The notes under the pieces: generated by a model | Told to the model about the DNA's origin: nothing | Database searches by the model: none | The model's input: the letters and a program-made list of their open reading frames with translations, nothing else | Shown here: positions 33,239 to 42,637 of the stretch, one piece after another | How the letters are laid out: every line of letters begins with the position of its first letter | Numbering within the stretch: position 1 is the first letter of the stretch | Position numbers and translations under genes: made by a program | From: Thermoflexia bacterium | GTDB lineage: Bacteria; Chloroflexota; Anaerolineae; B4-G1; SLSP01 | Assembly: GCA_011192175.1 (NCBI GenBank) | Contig: DUEJ01000155.1 | Coordinates: 1-54,175 of the forward strand | Direction of reading: 5' to 3' | Length of the DNA: 54,175 nt

Positions 33239-35356
33239 ATGCAGAAGAAACTTTGGTCACTTTTTAGTTTGATGTTAGTAGTTAGCATGTTGTTGGCCGC
33301 CTGTGCCACTCCCACCCCGGAACCCACTGCGGCTCCTGCGGAAGAGACGGCAGAGGTCGTAGTCACGGAAGAGCCGGAACCTTCCATCTCGGTGGGCATG
33401 GTCACGGATATGGGCGGCGTGGATGACAAATCCTTCAACGCCACTTCTTGGAAAGGCGTGGAGCGCGCGATTGAGGAGCTGAACGTGGATGGTTCCTACT
33501 TGGAATCCCAGCAACAGACCGATTACGCCACCAACATCACTCAATTCGTGAAGCAGGGCACGGACCTCATCATCACCGTAGGCTTTATGCTAGCGGATGA
33601 TACGGCTAAGTTCGCGGAAGAATATCCCGATACCAACTTCGCTATCGTGGACTATTCCTTTGGCGGCGCGTATGACAACGTGCGCGGCTTGACCTTCGCC
33701 ACCGATCAGGCCGGTTTCTTGGCCGGTTACACGGCAGCCGCGGCCTCCAAGACCGGGAAAATTGCGACCTTCGGCGGCATCAACATTCCGCCCGTAACCA
33801 TTTTTATGGTCGGTTTTGAAACGGGCGCGCAGTATTACAACGAGCAGCACGGCACCCAGGTTGAGGTATTGGGTTGGAACAGCGCCGAAAACAACGGCGT
33901 CTTCGTAGGTAACTTTGAATCCACCGACGATGGCCGGCGCGTGGCGGAAGAGTTCCTCTCCGAGGGCGCAGACGTCATCATGCCTGTGGCCGGGCCAGTG
34001 GGGCTAGGTTCCGCGCAGGCTGTCAAGGAACAGGGCAACGCTTGGATCGTCGGGGTGGATACCGACTGGGTCATCAGCGCGCCGGAATACGCGGAGATCG
34101 TACTCACCAGCGTAATGAAGAACATGGACGTGGCGGTTTTTAATACCGCCAAGAAGGTGGCGGATGAGAGCTTTAAGGGTTTCCACGGTGAGACTTACGT
34201 GGGCTCCCTGGAAAACAACGGGGTCGGGATTGCCTCCGTAGCCGCAGGCACGGTCTCTGCTGAAATGTTGCAAGAGTTGGAAGATGTCAAGCAGGCCATC
34301 ATTCACGGCGACGTGGAGACTGGTTGGAATGCGTATCTAGAGAACCTGGGCGGCGAGTCCGAGGAACCCGAGTACCGCGATATCATCGTCGGTATGGTCA
34401 CGGATATGGGCGGCGTGGATGACAAATCCTTCAACGCTACTTCTTGGAAAGGCGTGGAGCGCGCGATTGAGGAGCTGGGCGTGGAAGGTTCTTACCTGGA
34501 ATCCCAGCAACAGACCGATTACGCCACCAACATCACCCAATACATGAAACAAGGCACGGATCTCATCGTCACCGTAGGCTTTATGCTGGCGGATGATACG
34601 GAGAAGTTCGCCCCAGAGAACCCCGATATCAACTTTGCCATCGTGGACTATTCCTTTGGCGGCGCGTATGACAACGTGCGCGGGTTGACCTTCGCTATTG
34701 ATGAAGCCGGTTTCCTGGCGGGTTACGCGGCGGCGGGGGCTTCCAAGACCGGCAAAATCGCGACCTTCGGCGGCATCAATATCCCACCGGTAACTCAATT
34801 CATGGTCGGCTTTGAAGCGGGCGCCCAATACTACAACGAGCAGGCCGGGGCCCAGGTTGAAGTGTTGGGTTGGAATTCTGCTGAGAACAACGGCGTCTTC
34901 GTGGGCAACTTCGATTCCACCGATGATGGCCGGCGCGTGGCGGAAGAGTTCCTCTCCGAGGGCGCGGACGTCATTATGCCCGTGGCCGGGCCGGTAGGAC
35001 TAGGTTCCGCGCAGGCCATCAAGGAACATGGCGACGCTTGGATCGTCGGGGTGGATACCGACTGGGTCATCAGCGCGCCGGAATACGCGGAGATCGTACT
35101 TACCAGCGTGATGAAGAACATGGATGTGGCGGTTTTCAACACGATCAAGATGGTTGCGGCCCAGAACTTCGAGAGTTTCCATGGCGAGACCTACCTGGGC
35201 TCCCTGGAGAATAACGGGGTAGGACTCTCAGCAGTGGCTGCGGGGGCGATCTCCGATGAGGCCATCACAGGTCTAGAAGAGGCTAAACAAGCCATCATTC
35301 ACGGCGACGTGACAACCGGTTGGGTTGATTACCTGGCCAATTTGAGTGCGGAGTAG
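33239..35356 (+). CDS. BMP-family substrate-binding lipoprotein with two tandem binding domains
   Basis: 705 residues, with AGGAGG eight bases upstream. Signal peptide with lipobox LLAAC (Cys22), then a Thr/Pro/Glu linker. Two PnrA/BmpA/Med-type domains follow (about 50-373 and 381-705), each with MVTDMGGVDDKSFNATSW and NNGVFVGNF. They differ at scattered positions and repeat with a 332-residue (996-bp) period; usual family members have one domain of about 350 residues. The domain binds nucleosides or related ligands for import. It is followed by a terminator, then the ATPase and permeases of the same transporter, so it can be expressed in excess over them. Confidence 0.93.
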   Translation: MQKKLWSLFSLMLVVSMLLAACATPTPEPTAAPAEETAEVVVTEEPEPSISVGMVTDMGGVDDKSFNATSWKGVERAIEELNVDGSYLESQQQTDYATNITQFVKQGTDLIITVGFMLADDTAKFAEEYPDTNFAIVDYSFGGAYDNVRGLTFATDQAGFLAGYTAAAASKTGKIATFGGINIPPVTIFMVGFETGAQYYNEQHGTQVEVLGWNSAENNGVFVGNFESTDDGRRVAEEFLSEGADVIMPVAGPVGLGSAQAVKEQGNAWIVGVDTDWVISAPEYAEIVLTSVMKNMDVAVFNTAKKVADESFKGFHGETYVGSLENNGVGIASVAAGTVSAEMLQELEDVKQAIIHGDVETGWNAYLENLGGESEEPEYRDIIVGMVTDMGGVDDKSFNATSWKGVERAIEELGVEGSYLESQQQTDYATNITQYMKQGTDLIVTVGFMLADDTEKFAPENPDINFAIVDYSFGGAYDNVRGLTFAIDEAGFLAGYAAAGASKTGKIATFGGINIPPVTQFMVGFEAGAQYYNEQAGAQVEVLGWNSAENNGVFVGNFDSTDDGRRVAEEFLSEGADVIMPVAGPVGLGSAQAIKEHGDAWIVGVDTDWVISAPEYAEIVLTSVMKNMDVAVFNTIKMVAAQNFESFHGETYLGSLENNGVGLSAVAAGAISDEAITGLEEAKQAIIHGDVTTGWVDYLANLSAE

Positions 35357-35367
35357 TTTGATTAATG

Positions 35368-35402
35368 AGAGGCGGGGCTTGTGTAAGCCCCGCCTCTTTT
35401 AT
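35368..35402 (+). terminator. Intrinsic terminator after the BMP lipoprotein gene
   Basis: A perfect 13-bp G+C-rich stem (35368-35380 with 35385-35397), a GTGT loop and TTTTAT after it. It lies within the transporter locus, so it probably attenuates rather than fully blocks expression of the downstream ATPase and permeases. Confidence 0.9.
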
Positions 35403-35416
35403 ATCTAGTGGGATGA

Positions 35417-35461
35417 AATGTTATTCTACCTTTACCTAAACTGGCGAGATGAAATAACATT
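35417..35461. promoter_or_regulatory. Paired inverted motif upstream of the transporter ATPase
   Basis: AATGTTATT (35417-35425) and AATAACATT (35453-35461) are exact reverse complements, each preceded by GATGA and followed by a C. It lies between the terminator and the ATPase start. It could be an operator for a regulator; no protein is known from the sequence. Confidence 0.35.
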
Positions 35462-35490
35462 CCGTCTTACCAAAATTTAAGGAGGGAGCT

Positions 35491-37038
35491 ATGCCCCCAG
35501 TGCTAGAGTTAAAAGGCATTACCAAACGCTTCCCCGGAGTGCTGGCCAATGATCATATTGATCTAAAGCTGCATGAAGGGGAAGTGTTAGCCCTTTTAGG
35601 AGAAAATGGGGCCGGTAAAAGCACATTGATGAACGTGCTCTATGGTCTTTACACCCCCGAAGAAGGGGAAATTTTTGTTCGTGGACAGCTGGCCGCTATT
35701 CAGGAACCTAATGATGCGATTGATTTAGGAATTGGGATGGTGCATCAACACTTCATGTTGGTGCCGGTGTTCACCGTGGCCGAAAATGTCATGTTGGGAA
35801 TGGAATCCATCAAAAATGGCATACTCTTGGATCGGCAAGATGCGGCGGAGCGTGTACGCGATATCTCCCAAAAATATGGTTTGGATGTGGACCCGAATGA
35901 CATGGTGGGCGATCTGCCCGTGGGCTTGCAGCAGCGCGTAGAGATTATCAAACTGCTCTATCGCAATGCAGATATTTTAATTTTAGATGAACCGACGGCC
36001 GTACTCACCCCGCAAGAAGTCAAGGGGTTATTTGAAGTAATTCGTTCTTTGGTGGCGCAGGGGAAATCGGTGATCTTTATTTCTCACAAGCTCAAAGAGA
36101 TCCGCGAAATAGCCGATCACGTGGCGGTGTTGCGCCGAGGCAAGATGGTCGGCGCAGCCGATCCGAAGCAGTGTACCGAGCGTGATTTGGCTTCACTGAT
36201 GGTCGGGCGGGACGTGATCTTGGAGGTTCCCAAGAAACCGGCTAATCCAGAAGCTGTGGTATTAGCGGTAGAGGATTTGCGTGTGATGGGGGACAGAGGG
36301 AAGCTCGCGGTGGAAGGCATCTCTTTTGAGGTGCGCGCCGGCGAGATAGTCGGCGTGGCCGGAGTGCAGGGCAACGGCCAGACAGAACTAGTTGAAGTGC
36401 TTACCGGTTTACGGGAAGCGCTCAGCGGCTCGGTGCGCTTATTAGACCACGAGATCCTCAATGCTGCGCCGCGCGTCATTACTGAGATTGGGACAGCGCA
36501 CGTCCCCGAAGATCGGCATCGTGATGGCTTGGTGCTGGGTTACTCCGTCGCCGATAACTTGGTGCTCAATACTTACTACCTCCCCCCGGTGGCGCGCGGC
36601 CTAGTCATGCAAGAAACGGTGATCAACCAGCGCGCAGACGAGCTGGTAGCCGAGTATGATGTGCGCACGCCCAGTATTATGACCCCGGCCGGGAACCTCT
36701 CTGGCGGCAATCAGCAGAAAGTGATCGTGGCGCGCGAATTGAGTCGGGACGTGGCGCTGGTCATCGCCTCACAACCCACGCGCGGCTTGGATGTCGGTTC
36801 TATCGAGTACATCCACTCGCAGTTGGTGCGGAAACGCGATGAGGGCGCGGCGGTCTTTGTGGTTTCTTCCGAGCTGGACGAGGTATTATCGCTGGCCGAT
36901 CGCATCGTGGTGCTTTTTGATGGCCAGATTATGGATGTAGTGTCAGCTGAAACAGCGGTCAAAGAAGAAATTGGTTTGCTGATGGCCGGGGTACATTCGC
37001 AGGCAGAATTAGAAGCCAAGCGGGAGGCGGCAGCATGA
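35491..37038 (+). CDS. Nucleoside-type ABC transporter ATP-binding protein (two ATPase domains)
   Basis: 515 residues, with AAGGAGGGAG upstream. Related to the sugar/nucleoside ATPases YufO/NupO and RbsA. Domain 1 (1-245): Walker A GENGAGKSTLM, signature-like VGLQQRVEI, Walker B ILILDEPTAVLTP. Domain 2 (250-505): degenerate Walker A GVQGNGQTE, full signature LSGGNQQKV, and IASQPTRGLD in place of the catalytic Glu, all normal for this family. Its stop overlaps the next permease start (ATGA). It energises import of the BMP-bound ligand. Confidence 0.94.
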   Translation: MPPVLELKGITKRFPGVLANDHIDLKLHEGEVLALLGENGAGKSTLMNVLYGLYTPEEGEIFVRGQLAAIQEPNDAIDLGIGMVHQHFMLVPVFTVAENVMLGMESIKNGILLDRQDAAERVRDISQKYGLDVDPNDMVGDLPVGLQQRVEIIKLLYRNADILILDEPTAVLTPQEVKGLFEVIRSLVAQGKSVIFISHKLKEIREIADHVAVLRRGKMVGAADPKQCTERDLASLMVGRDVILEVPKKPANPEAVVLAVEDLRVMGDRGKLAVEGISFEVRAGEIVGVAGVQGNGQTELVEVLTGLREALSGSVRLLDHEILNAAPRVITEIGTAHVPEDRHRDGLVLGYSVADNLVLNTYYLPPVARGLVMQETVINQRADELVAEYDVRTPSIMTPAGNLSGGNQQKVIVARELSRDVALVIASQPTRGLDVGSIEYIHSQLVRKRDEGAAVFVVSSELDEVLSLADRIVVLFDGQIMDVVSAETAVKEEIGLLMAGVHSQAELEAKREAAA

Positions 37039-38231
37039 ATGAGAAAAAGCAGGCAGCAGCAGAGCAGCACGCTGGAGGAACATTCGAGTTACAGGGTGCC
37101 TTACGGAGCTTGGCAGTTCCATTTTTGGCGATTGTCACGGCCATGATTCTGGGCGCGCTCTTGATTATCTTTACCGATACTACCGTGATTGCGGCTTGGG
37201 GAGAGGGGTTAGGGAGCGGGTTGCGCCGTTCTTGGGAAGTTATCGCGCTGGCTTATGGGGCTTTCTTCACCGGTGCTTTTGGGGATGTCTATCATATTAC
37301 TGAAACCTTGCGCATCGCCACGCCGTATATCTTCGCCGGTCTAGCGGTGGCATTCGGTTTCCAGGGGGGACTCTTCAATATCGGCGCTGAGGGACAATAC
37401 TTTATTGGCGGATTAGCCACTGTCTTTGTGGGATATAGCATCAAGGGCTTGCCGATGATTATCCACTTGCCGCTGGCTTTGCTGGCGGGCGCGTTAGGAG
37501 GAGCATTGTGGGCCGGGATCGTCGGTTTCCTCAAGGCTAAAACCGGCGCGCATGAAGTCATCAACACGATTATGATGAACTACATCGCTTATCGTCTGGC
37601 CGAATTTATGTTGGACGTGGGTGGTTTGATGGCGCGCGAGGGTTATCGTCCGGTCAGCCCAGAGATTCAACCGTCTGCTTATCTGCCCCAATTCTTTCCC
37701 TCCGATACCACCATCCGTTTTAACGCCGGTTTCTTGTTGGCATTGGGGGTGGCGGCTTTTATCTGGTGGTTGCTCTATAAAACCACCCTGGGTTATGAGA
37801 TTCGGACGGTGGGGAAGAGTCCCCATGCGGCCCGTTACGCCGGCATCAATGTGCCGCGCACCATCGTGATCACGATGGCAATTAGTGGCGCACTGGCGGG
37901 GTTAGCCGCCCCCGCAGATATTTTGGGGGTGATTCACTTTATGCCTAACTCCTTTGCCTCTGGCTACGGCTTTGACGCGATTGCGTTAGCCTTGTTGGGC
38001 AAAAGCAATCCGGTGGGAGTGGTGCTAGCCTCATTGCTCTTTGGCGCCTTGCGGGCAGGAGCGACTAATATGCAAGGCATCGCCAACATTCCCATTGATA
38101 TCACGTCGGTTTTGCAAGGTTTGATCATCGTCTTCATTGCTGCTCCGGAAATCATCCGGGCAATCTATCGTTTCCGTGGTTTGGAAGAAGGCGAAGGACT
38201 GGTCCTGACTCAGGGCTGGGGCCAGATGTAG
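37035..38231 (+). CDS. ABC transporter permease, YufP/NupP-like
   Basis: 398 residues, predicted polytopic with about 9-10 transmembrane helices. The family motif region FNIGAEGQYFIGGLATVFVG is present, with AKTGAHEVINTIMMNYIAYR and later GKSPHAARYAGINVPRTI, as in branched-chain/ribose/nucleoside (BPD_transp_2) permeases. The start lies inside the end of the ATPase gene (four-base overlap), and the second permease follows after 10 bp. Confidence 0.93.
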   Translation: MNEKKQAAAEQHAGGTFELQGALRSLAVPFLAIVTAMILGALLIIFTDTTVIAAWGEGLGSGLRRSWEVIALAYGAFFTGAFGDVYHITETLRIATPYIFAGLAVAFGFQGGLFNIGAEGQYFIGGLATVFVGYSIKGLPMIIHLPLALLAGALGGALWAGIVGFLKAKTGAHEVINTIMMNYIAYRLAEFMLDVGGLMAREGYRPVSPEIQPSAYLPQFFPSDTTIRFNAGFLLALGVAAFIWWLLYKTTLGYEIRTVGKSPHAARYAGINVPRTIVITMAISGALAGLAAPADILGVIHFMPNSFASGYGFDAIALALLGKSNPVGVVLASLLFGALRAGATNMQGIANIPIDITSVLQGLIIVFIAAPEIIRAIYRFRGLEEGEGLVLTQGWGQM

Positions 38232-38241
38232 GAGGAGAGAG

Positions 38242-39489
38242 ATGACAGACAAATTAGAGAAAGAAGGACGCAGAGCGCGCAACATAGGGATTATTTTCCT
38301 GCTCTTTGCCGTGGCGATTTTGGTTTTATTTCTGCCGGGCACGGACGGGGGGGGCTTAACAACTTTCACTTTTAACACGAGTAAGGGCGAGGTGCTGCCG
38401 CTGCCGGATCTGGTCTTTGCGACCCGGTTGGGGCTTTATCTGTTGGCGTTGGTGACGGCTTTTCTGGGAGCTTGGCAATTGGCCCGGGGCTTTGAACAGC
38501 TGAACGCGGTGTTGGGCGGGGTAGCGTTGCTCTTTATCCTGGGGTTTTTGAGTTGGGCGGCCCGTGACAAATCTATGAACTTGACGGGAATGCTCCAATC
38601 AACGCTTTTGCGTTCCATCCCCATCACCCTGGCCGCGTTAAGCGGCGTGATGTGTGAGCGCAGCGGGATCGTCAATATCGGCATTGAGGGCATGATGTTG
38701 ATGGGCGCCTTCTTCGCCGCGCTAGTGGGGAGCGTCGCCGATAGCTACTGGTGGGGTTTAGCGGCAGCGTTGCTAGGAGGGGGGCTGGCTGGGGCATTGC
38801 TAGCCGTGCTCTCTATCCGCTACAAAGTTGATCAAATCATAGCCGGTACGGCAATTACTATCCTTTCGACGGGTCTAACCAGCTACTTCAGCTCGCGGTA
38901 CTTGCAGGCCAACAGTGCATTGAATAGTCCCCCCACTTTCCGGCCGATTGCGTTGCCCATCTTGAGCAAAATCCCGATCATTGGACCGATTTTCTTCAAC
39001 CACACTTTGCTGGTCTATCTGACTTTGCTCTTGGTAGCGCTTATTTACGTGATGCTCTTCTACACCCGGTGGGGTTTGCGCACGCGCGCCGTGGGTGAAC
39101 ATCCCCGCGCGGCAGATACCCTGGGCATTGACGTCTTCAAAATCCGTTACATCAACGTGATCTTGGGCGGGATGATCGCCGGGTTGGGCGGAGCGTACCT
39201 GGTGCTCAGTTCCGTGGCGCGCTTCGACGAGATGATGACCGGCGGCAAAGGTTACATCGGGCTAGCGGCCATGATCTTCGGCAACTGGAACCCCATCGGG
39301 GCGTTGGGTTCGTCGCTCATCTTTGGATTCGCCGATTCCTTGCAGGTAAAATTGGCGATTATGAGCGTGCCGATTCCCTCGCAGTTCTTGCTGATGGCGC
39401 CTTACCTGGTTACGATGATCGTCTTGGCCGGCGTGGTCGGGAAATCACGTGCGCCCGCCGCGGATGGTGTGCCTTACGAGAAAGGGTAA
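38242..39489 (+). CDS. ABC transporter permease, YufQ/NupQ-like
   Basis: 415 residues, polytopic BPD_transp_2 permease. CERSGIVNIGIEGMMLMGAF is the diagnostic stretch, with YTRWGLRTRAVGEHPRAADT and ISVARFDEMM-like residues later. An N-terminal extension of about 110 residues with extra helices precedes the family core. AGGAGAGAG lies upstream. It pairs with the previous permease to form the transport channel. Confidence 0.92.
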   Translation: MTDKLEKEGRRARNIGIIFLLFAVAILVLFLPGTDGGGLTTFTFNTSKGEVLPLPDLVFATRLGLYLLALVTAFLGAWQLARGFEQLNAVLGGVALLFILGFLSWAARDKSMNLTGMLQSTLLRSIPITLAALSGVMCERSGIVNIGIEGMMLMGAFFAALVGSVADSYWWGLAAALLGGGLAGALLAVLSIRYKVDQIIAGTAITILSTGLTSYFSSRYLQANSALNSPPTFRPIALPILSKIPIIGPIFFNHTLLVYLTLLLVALIYVMLFYTRWGLRTRAVGEHPRAADTLGIDVFKIRYINVILGGMIAGLGGAYLVLSSVARFDEMMTGGKGYIGLAAMIFGNWNPIGALGSSLIFGFADSLQVKLAIMSVPIPSQFLLMAPYLVTMIVLAGVVGKSRAPAADGVPYEKG

Positions 39490-39698
39490 CGTAATCGAGT
39501 AGTCGTTAGTCAAGTAATCGTTAGGAATCTCCCGTGTCTGGCTCCGAATTCAAGCCGAGCAGGGGAGATTCTGCGTTAGTGGGGTAGTGTCGGCGCGAAA
39601 GGGATTTCGCGGCTACCACCTCCACCTAACACGCCGCGACTCGCCTCCCCTGCCCCGCTAATTTTTGCCTCTCCCCATTTCTGAGATAAACTTACACT
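39490..39698. repeat. Intergenic repeats between the transporter and rsmF-like gene
   Basis: About 209 bp. It begins with TAGTC/TAATC-type 7-8-bp units to about 39522. An inverted repeat GAATCTCCC / GGGGAGATTC follows (39526-39571 region), then the palindrome GCGAAAGGGATTTCGC (39595-39610) followed by GGCTAC. No gene is present. A GATAAA at about 39684 could be a -10 box for the next gene, but no -35 box supports it. Confidence 0.5.
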
Positions 39699-41081
39699 AT
39701 GCAGACTTACAATTATCCTAAAAGTTTTGTCGCCCGCATGACTGATTGGCTGGGGGCTGAGGCCGCGGATTTCTTCGCCGCTTTAACGCAACCAGAGACC
39801 GGCTTACGCCTCAATCCGCGCCGGGGTTCACCGGGGGAGCTGACAGAAGCATTCCCCTGGCCGGTGACACCCGTTCCTTGGTGTCCATTGGGCCGTTACT
39901 GGCGGGACGCGGACGTGCCGGCCGGCAAACATCCCTATCACCAGGCGGGGCTATATTACATCCAGGATCCTACCGCGATGGCGGCCGCCGTGCTCCTGGA
40001 TCCGCAGCCGGGCGAGTGGGTGTTGGATTTGGCGGCTGCGCCGGGCGGCAAGGCTTCTCACATCGCCGCGCGGATGGGGAACGAAGGGGTTTTGGTAGCC
40101 AACGATATTGCCCGCCGCCGTGTCTCCGTCCTGGCGATGAATTTGGAGCGCCTGGGCGTCACCAACGCGCTGATAGTCAACGAGACCCCCTCCCGGCTGG
40201 CGGAACGGTGGCCCGCGCTCTTCGACGCGTTGTTGGTGGACGCGCCCTGCTCCGGCGAGGGGATGTTCTCCCGCGACAAACGCATAGTGCGCGCGTGGAG
40301 TTTGGAGAGCGTGCAGGCGTATGCCGCCCGGCAACGCGAAATCCTGGTGCAGAGCGCGCCGCTGGTCGCTCCAGGTGGACGGTTGCTCTACGGTACGTGT
40401 ACCTTCTCGCCAGAGGAGAATGAGGGCGTGATCGCCGCTTTCTTGGCCCAACATCCAGACTTCGAGATTATGGATTTGCCGCAATTGCCCGGCTTACGTC
40501 ACGGGCGGCCAGAGTGGATCAACGCGCCGGAGATATTGCGCCGGGCGGGTCGCTTCTGGCCGCACACCGGGCCGGGACACGGACACTTCTACGCGCTATT
40601 GCGCCGTCAGGGCGCGCCGGCACGCTCTGCGCCGCACCGGTGGCGGTGGCGGGGGCGGGATCTGCCGGATGACGTGTTGGCGCTCTACCGGCAGAGTTTG
40701 GAGGCCGCGCTCACCATCCCGCCGCCGGAGACGGGGTTGCTGTTGAATCAGCACGGCCATCTCTACGTGACGCCCGTCGCTCCAGAGCTCTGGCGTGAGC
40801 TACACGTGCTGCGCCCCGGCTGGTGGGTCGCCACGGCCCACCACGGACGGATTGACCTCGATCACGCGCTGGCGATGGCGCTCTCGCCCGCTGACGCCCG
40901 CGCCACTTGCGATCTCGCGCCAGATGATTCCCGGATCGTCAAATACCTGCGCGGCGGCTTCTGGCCGGACGCGGGGCCGCCCGGCCTCGTACTGATCACG
41001 GTGGATGGTTATCCCTTGGGTTGGGCCAAACGCGGCGGCGGCCGCTTGCACAGTCGATATCCCAAACATTTGCGGGGCTAG
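39699..41081 (+). CDS. rsmF: RsmF-like rRNA cytosine-C5 methyltransferase
   Basis: 460 residues. NOL1/NOP2/Sun family: S-adenosylmethionine site LDLAAAPGGKASHIA, the acidic ANDIARRRV, the first conserved Cys in DAPCSGEGMFSRD and the catalytic Cys in GTCTFSPEENEG. The C-terminal region (from about 300, ending GWAKRGGGRLHSRYPKHLRG) matches the RsmF/YebU-type PUA-like extension. It methylates cytosine in 16S rRNA (C1407 in E. coli); the site here is inferred. No Shine-Dalgarno sequence is visible before the ATG, so leaderless or weak initiation is possible. Confidence 0.9.
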   Translation: MQTYNYPKSFVARMTDWLGAEAADFFAALTQPETGLRLNPRRGSPGELTEAFPWPVTPVPWCPLGRYWRDADVPAGKHPYHQAGLYYIQDPTAMAAAVLLDPQPGEWVLDLAAAPGGKASHIAARMGNEGVLVANDIARRRVSVLAMNLERLGVTNALIVNETPSRLAERWPALFDALLVDAPCSGEGMFSRDKRIVRAWSLESVQAYAARQREILVQSAPLVAPGGRLLYGTCTFSPEENEGVIAAFLAQHPDFEIMDLPQLPGLRHGRPEWINAPEILRRAGRFWPHTGPGHGHFYALLRRQGAPARSAPHRWRWRGRDLPDDVLALYRQSLEAALTIPPPETGLLLNQHGHLYVTPVAPELWRELHVLRPGWWVATAHHGRIDLDHALAMALSPADARATCDLAPDDSRIVKYLRGGFWPDAGPPGLVLITVDGYPLGWAKRGGGRLHSRYPKHLRG

Positions 41082-41349
41082 CTTCTTCAGGACGCAGCTG
41101 AACGCTGCTAAAACACTAATGTCTCTTTAGAATTTCGCAGGGTCGAGCCACCAGCAACCGCGAATGGCGCGAAAAAGAATCAAAAATCAGTGCAATCTGT
41201 GTAATCGGTGGTGAAAAATTTACGTCGCGGTGAACCAACCAGGCAAAGTCCCAGAGACCCACGCTGATTTTATATTTTATCTGCGAAAATCTACGCGCAT
41301 CTGCGTCCGCTCTGGAGTGGCTAAGTAGATACTGTGGAGGTAAAACTTT
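41082..41349. repeat. Intergenic region with degenerate dispersed repeats
   Basis: 268 bp without a gene. CAGTGCAATCTGTGTAATCG and TTTATCTGCGAAAATCTACG are typical arms of widespread bacterial intergenic repeats. A ribosome site GGAGG at 41336-41340 serves the next gene. Confidence 0.5.
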
Positions 41350-42351
41350 ATGAAGGGCATCTCTCATTTTATCACCGGAGTAGCGCTGGCTACTTTCTTC
41401 CCGGAGGTCGTGCAACTGGGCGCGGAAGGTGTGCTCCTGCCGATGTTGGCCGGGATTGGCGGCATCTTGCCGGACACGTTGGACTTCAAATTTGCGCGCT
41501 ATTTTGAGAAGTATGATTTGGAGATCGATCCTGGTCTGGATCCTGACCCCGAATACATCGCCGATGTGCTGGCGGCGGCCATGCGGCGCGCCTACGAATC
41601 GGGAACTTCGCAGAATGTGATGGCGCACACCGTTCGCTTGGGGCCGGATCTCTGGCGCGAGTACGCCATCCGCTTTGACCCGGAGGCCGGCGAAGTGGCC
41701 GTGCGCGTCGGCCCGCTGGTCAACACCGGGCAGGTCCCCTACGCCGGCACCGAGCCGGCGGGGATGGAGGAGGCACGTCGCAAAGTGGGCGCGCCGTTAG
41801 TCCACACCTACAGCTCGGAGTACAAGATCAACATCTTCAGCGGCCCCTCCTTCCGCTTTGCGCGGGAGGGCGAGGACCTCTACGTGCATTTTCTGGATTG
41901 GCACCGCCGTTGGTCGCACAGCTTAACCCTCTCCGTGGTGCTGGGCGGAATTTTCGGGCTCCTCTTTGGCAAGTGGGCCGGGCTGGTCGCGGGGCTAGGT
42001 TTTGCGGCGCACGTATTGGAGGATCAGGTCGGCTACATGGGGAGCAACCTCTTCTGGCCCTTCACCGCTAAACGGCTGCCCGGCTTGGGACTGATACATT
42101 CAGGCGACGCCATCCCCAACTTTCTCACCGTTTGGACCTCTGTGGCATTGATACTCTTCAATCTGGACCGTTTCTCCCCGGCCCCGCTCCTGCCGCCAGC
42201 GCGCTATCTCTTGGTCGCCATCGGAGCGCCCTGGTTAGTGTTGGGCGGCAAATATGCTTGGGATAAAATCCAGGCGCGGCTGGAACCCACCTCACGGGAG
42301 GCCCGGCGACAGGCGGATATCATCGCGGAAGTGGAGGAAAAAGTCGAGTAG
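41350..42351 (+). CDS. YdjM-like (DUF457) membrane-bound metal-dependent hydrolase
   Basis: 333 residues. The N-terminal MKGISHFITG and GGILPDTLDFKFARY supply the His and Asp positions of the DUF457 family. After an insert of about 130 residues, WHRRWSHSLTLSVVLGG, AAHVLEDQVGYMGSNLFWPF and two or three membrane helices follow. YdjM-type proteins are predicted inner-membrane metallo-hydrolases; substrate unknown. The long soluble insert (about 50-185) is unusual. The stop (TAG) lies in GTCGAGTAGTCAGG, similar to the repeat after rnc. Confidence 0.8.
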   Translation: MKGISHFITGVALATFFPEVVQLGAEGVLLPMLAGIGGILPDTLDFKFARYFEKYDLEIDPGLDPDPEYIADVLAAAMRRAYESGTSQNVMAHTVRLGPDLWREYAIRFDPEAGEVAVRVGPLVNTGQVPYAGTEPAGMEEARRKVGAPLVHTYSSEYKINIFSGPSFRFAREGEDLYVHFLDWHRRWSHSLTLSVVLGGIFGLLFGKWAGLVAGLGFAAHVLEDQVGYMGSNLFWPFTAKRLPGLGLIHSGDAIPNFLTVWTSVALILFNLDRFSPAPLLPPARYLLVAIGAPWLVLGGKYAWDKIQARLEPTSREARRQADIIAEVEEKVE

Positions 42352-42637
42352 TCAGGTGTCTGGGCAGTCCCAGAATTTTAGAAAGGCTCTTTGAGAATTC
42401 ACGTGGTTGAATTAAAATTAACCACAGATTAGCACGGAAAAAAATAAAGAAATTCGGTGTCTTCTCAATATTTCGCGGGCTTGTAGCGCGGAATGGTATT
42501 CCGCCCACCAGATTGACAATCCGGGATACAACCGACCCTAATTTTTTGAGATGATACGTTGTAAACATAATATGGACTGAAGGACTGTATTTCTGTTCGG
42601 ATAGTTACCTTAAATTATCATTTTAGAGGAGCTAAAT
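42352..42637. repeat. Intergenic region with a CGGAAT palindrome
   Basis: 286 bp without a gene. It contains the perfect odd palindrome GCGGAATGGTATTCCGC (42488-42504) and CCACAGATTAGCACGG near 42422, both dispersed-repeat types. A related palindrome, CTCGGAATGTCATTCCGAG, lies at 50871-50889. The 3' end is A+T-rich and leads to a GAGGAG ribosome site. Confidence 0.5.

Noticed and set aside
33239-35356. BMP duplication as an assembly artefact
   Set aside because: The halves differ at many scattered positions, including coding changes, which an artefactual copy would not show.
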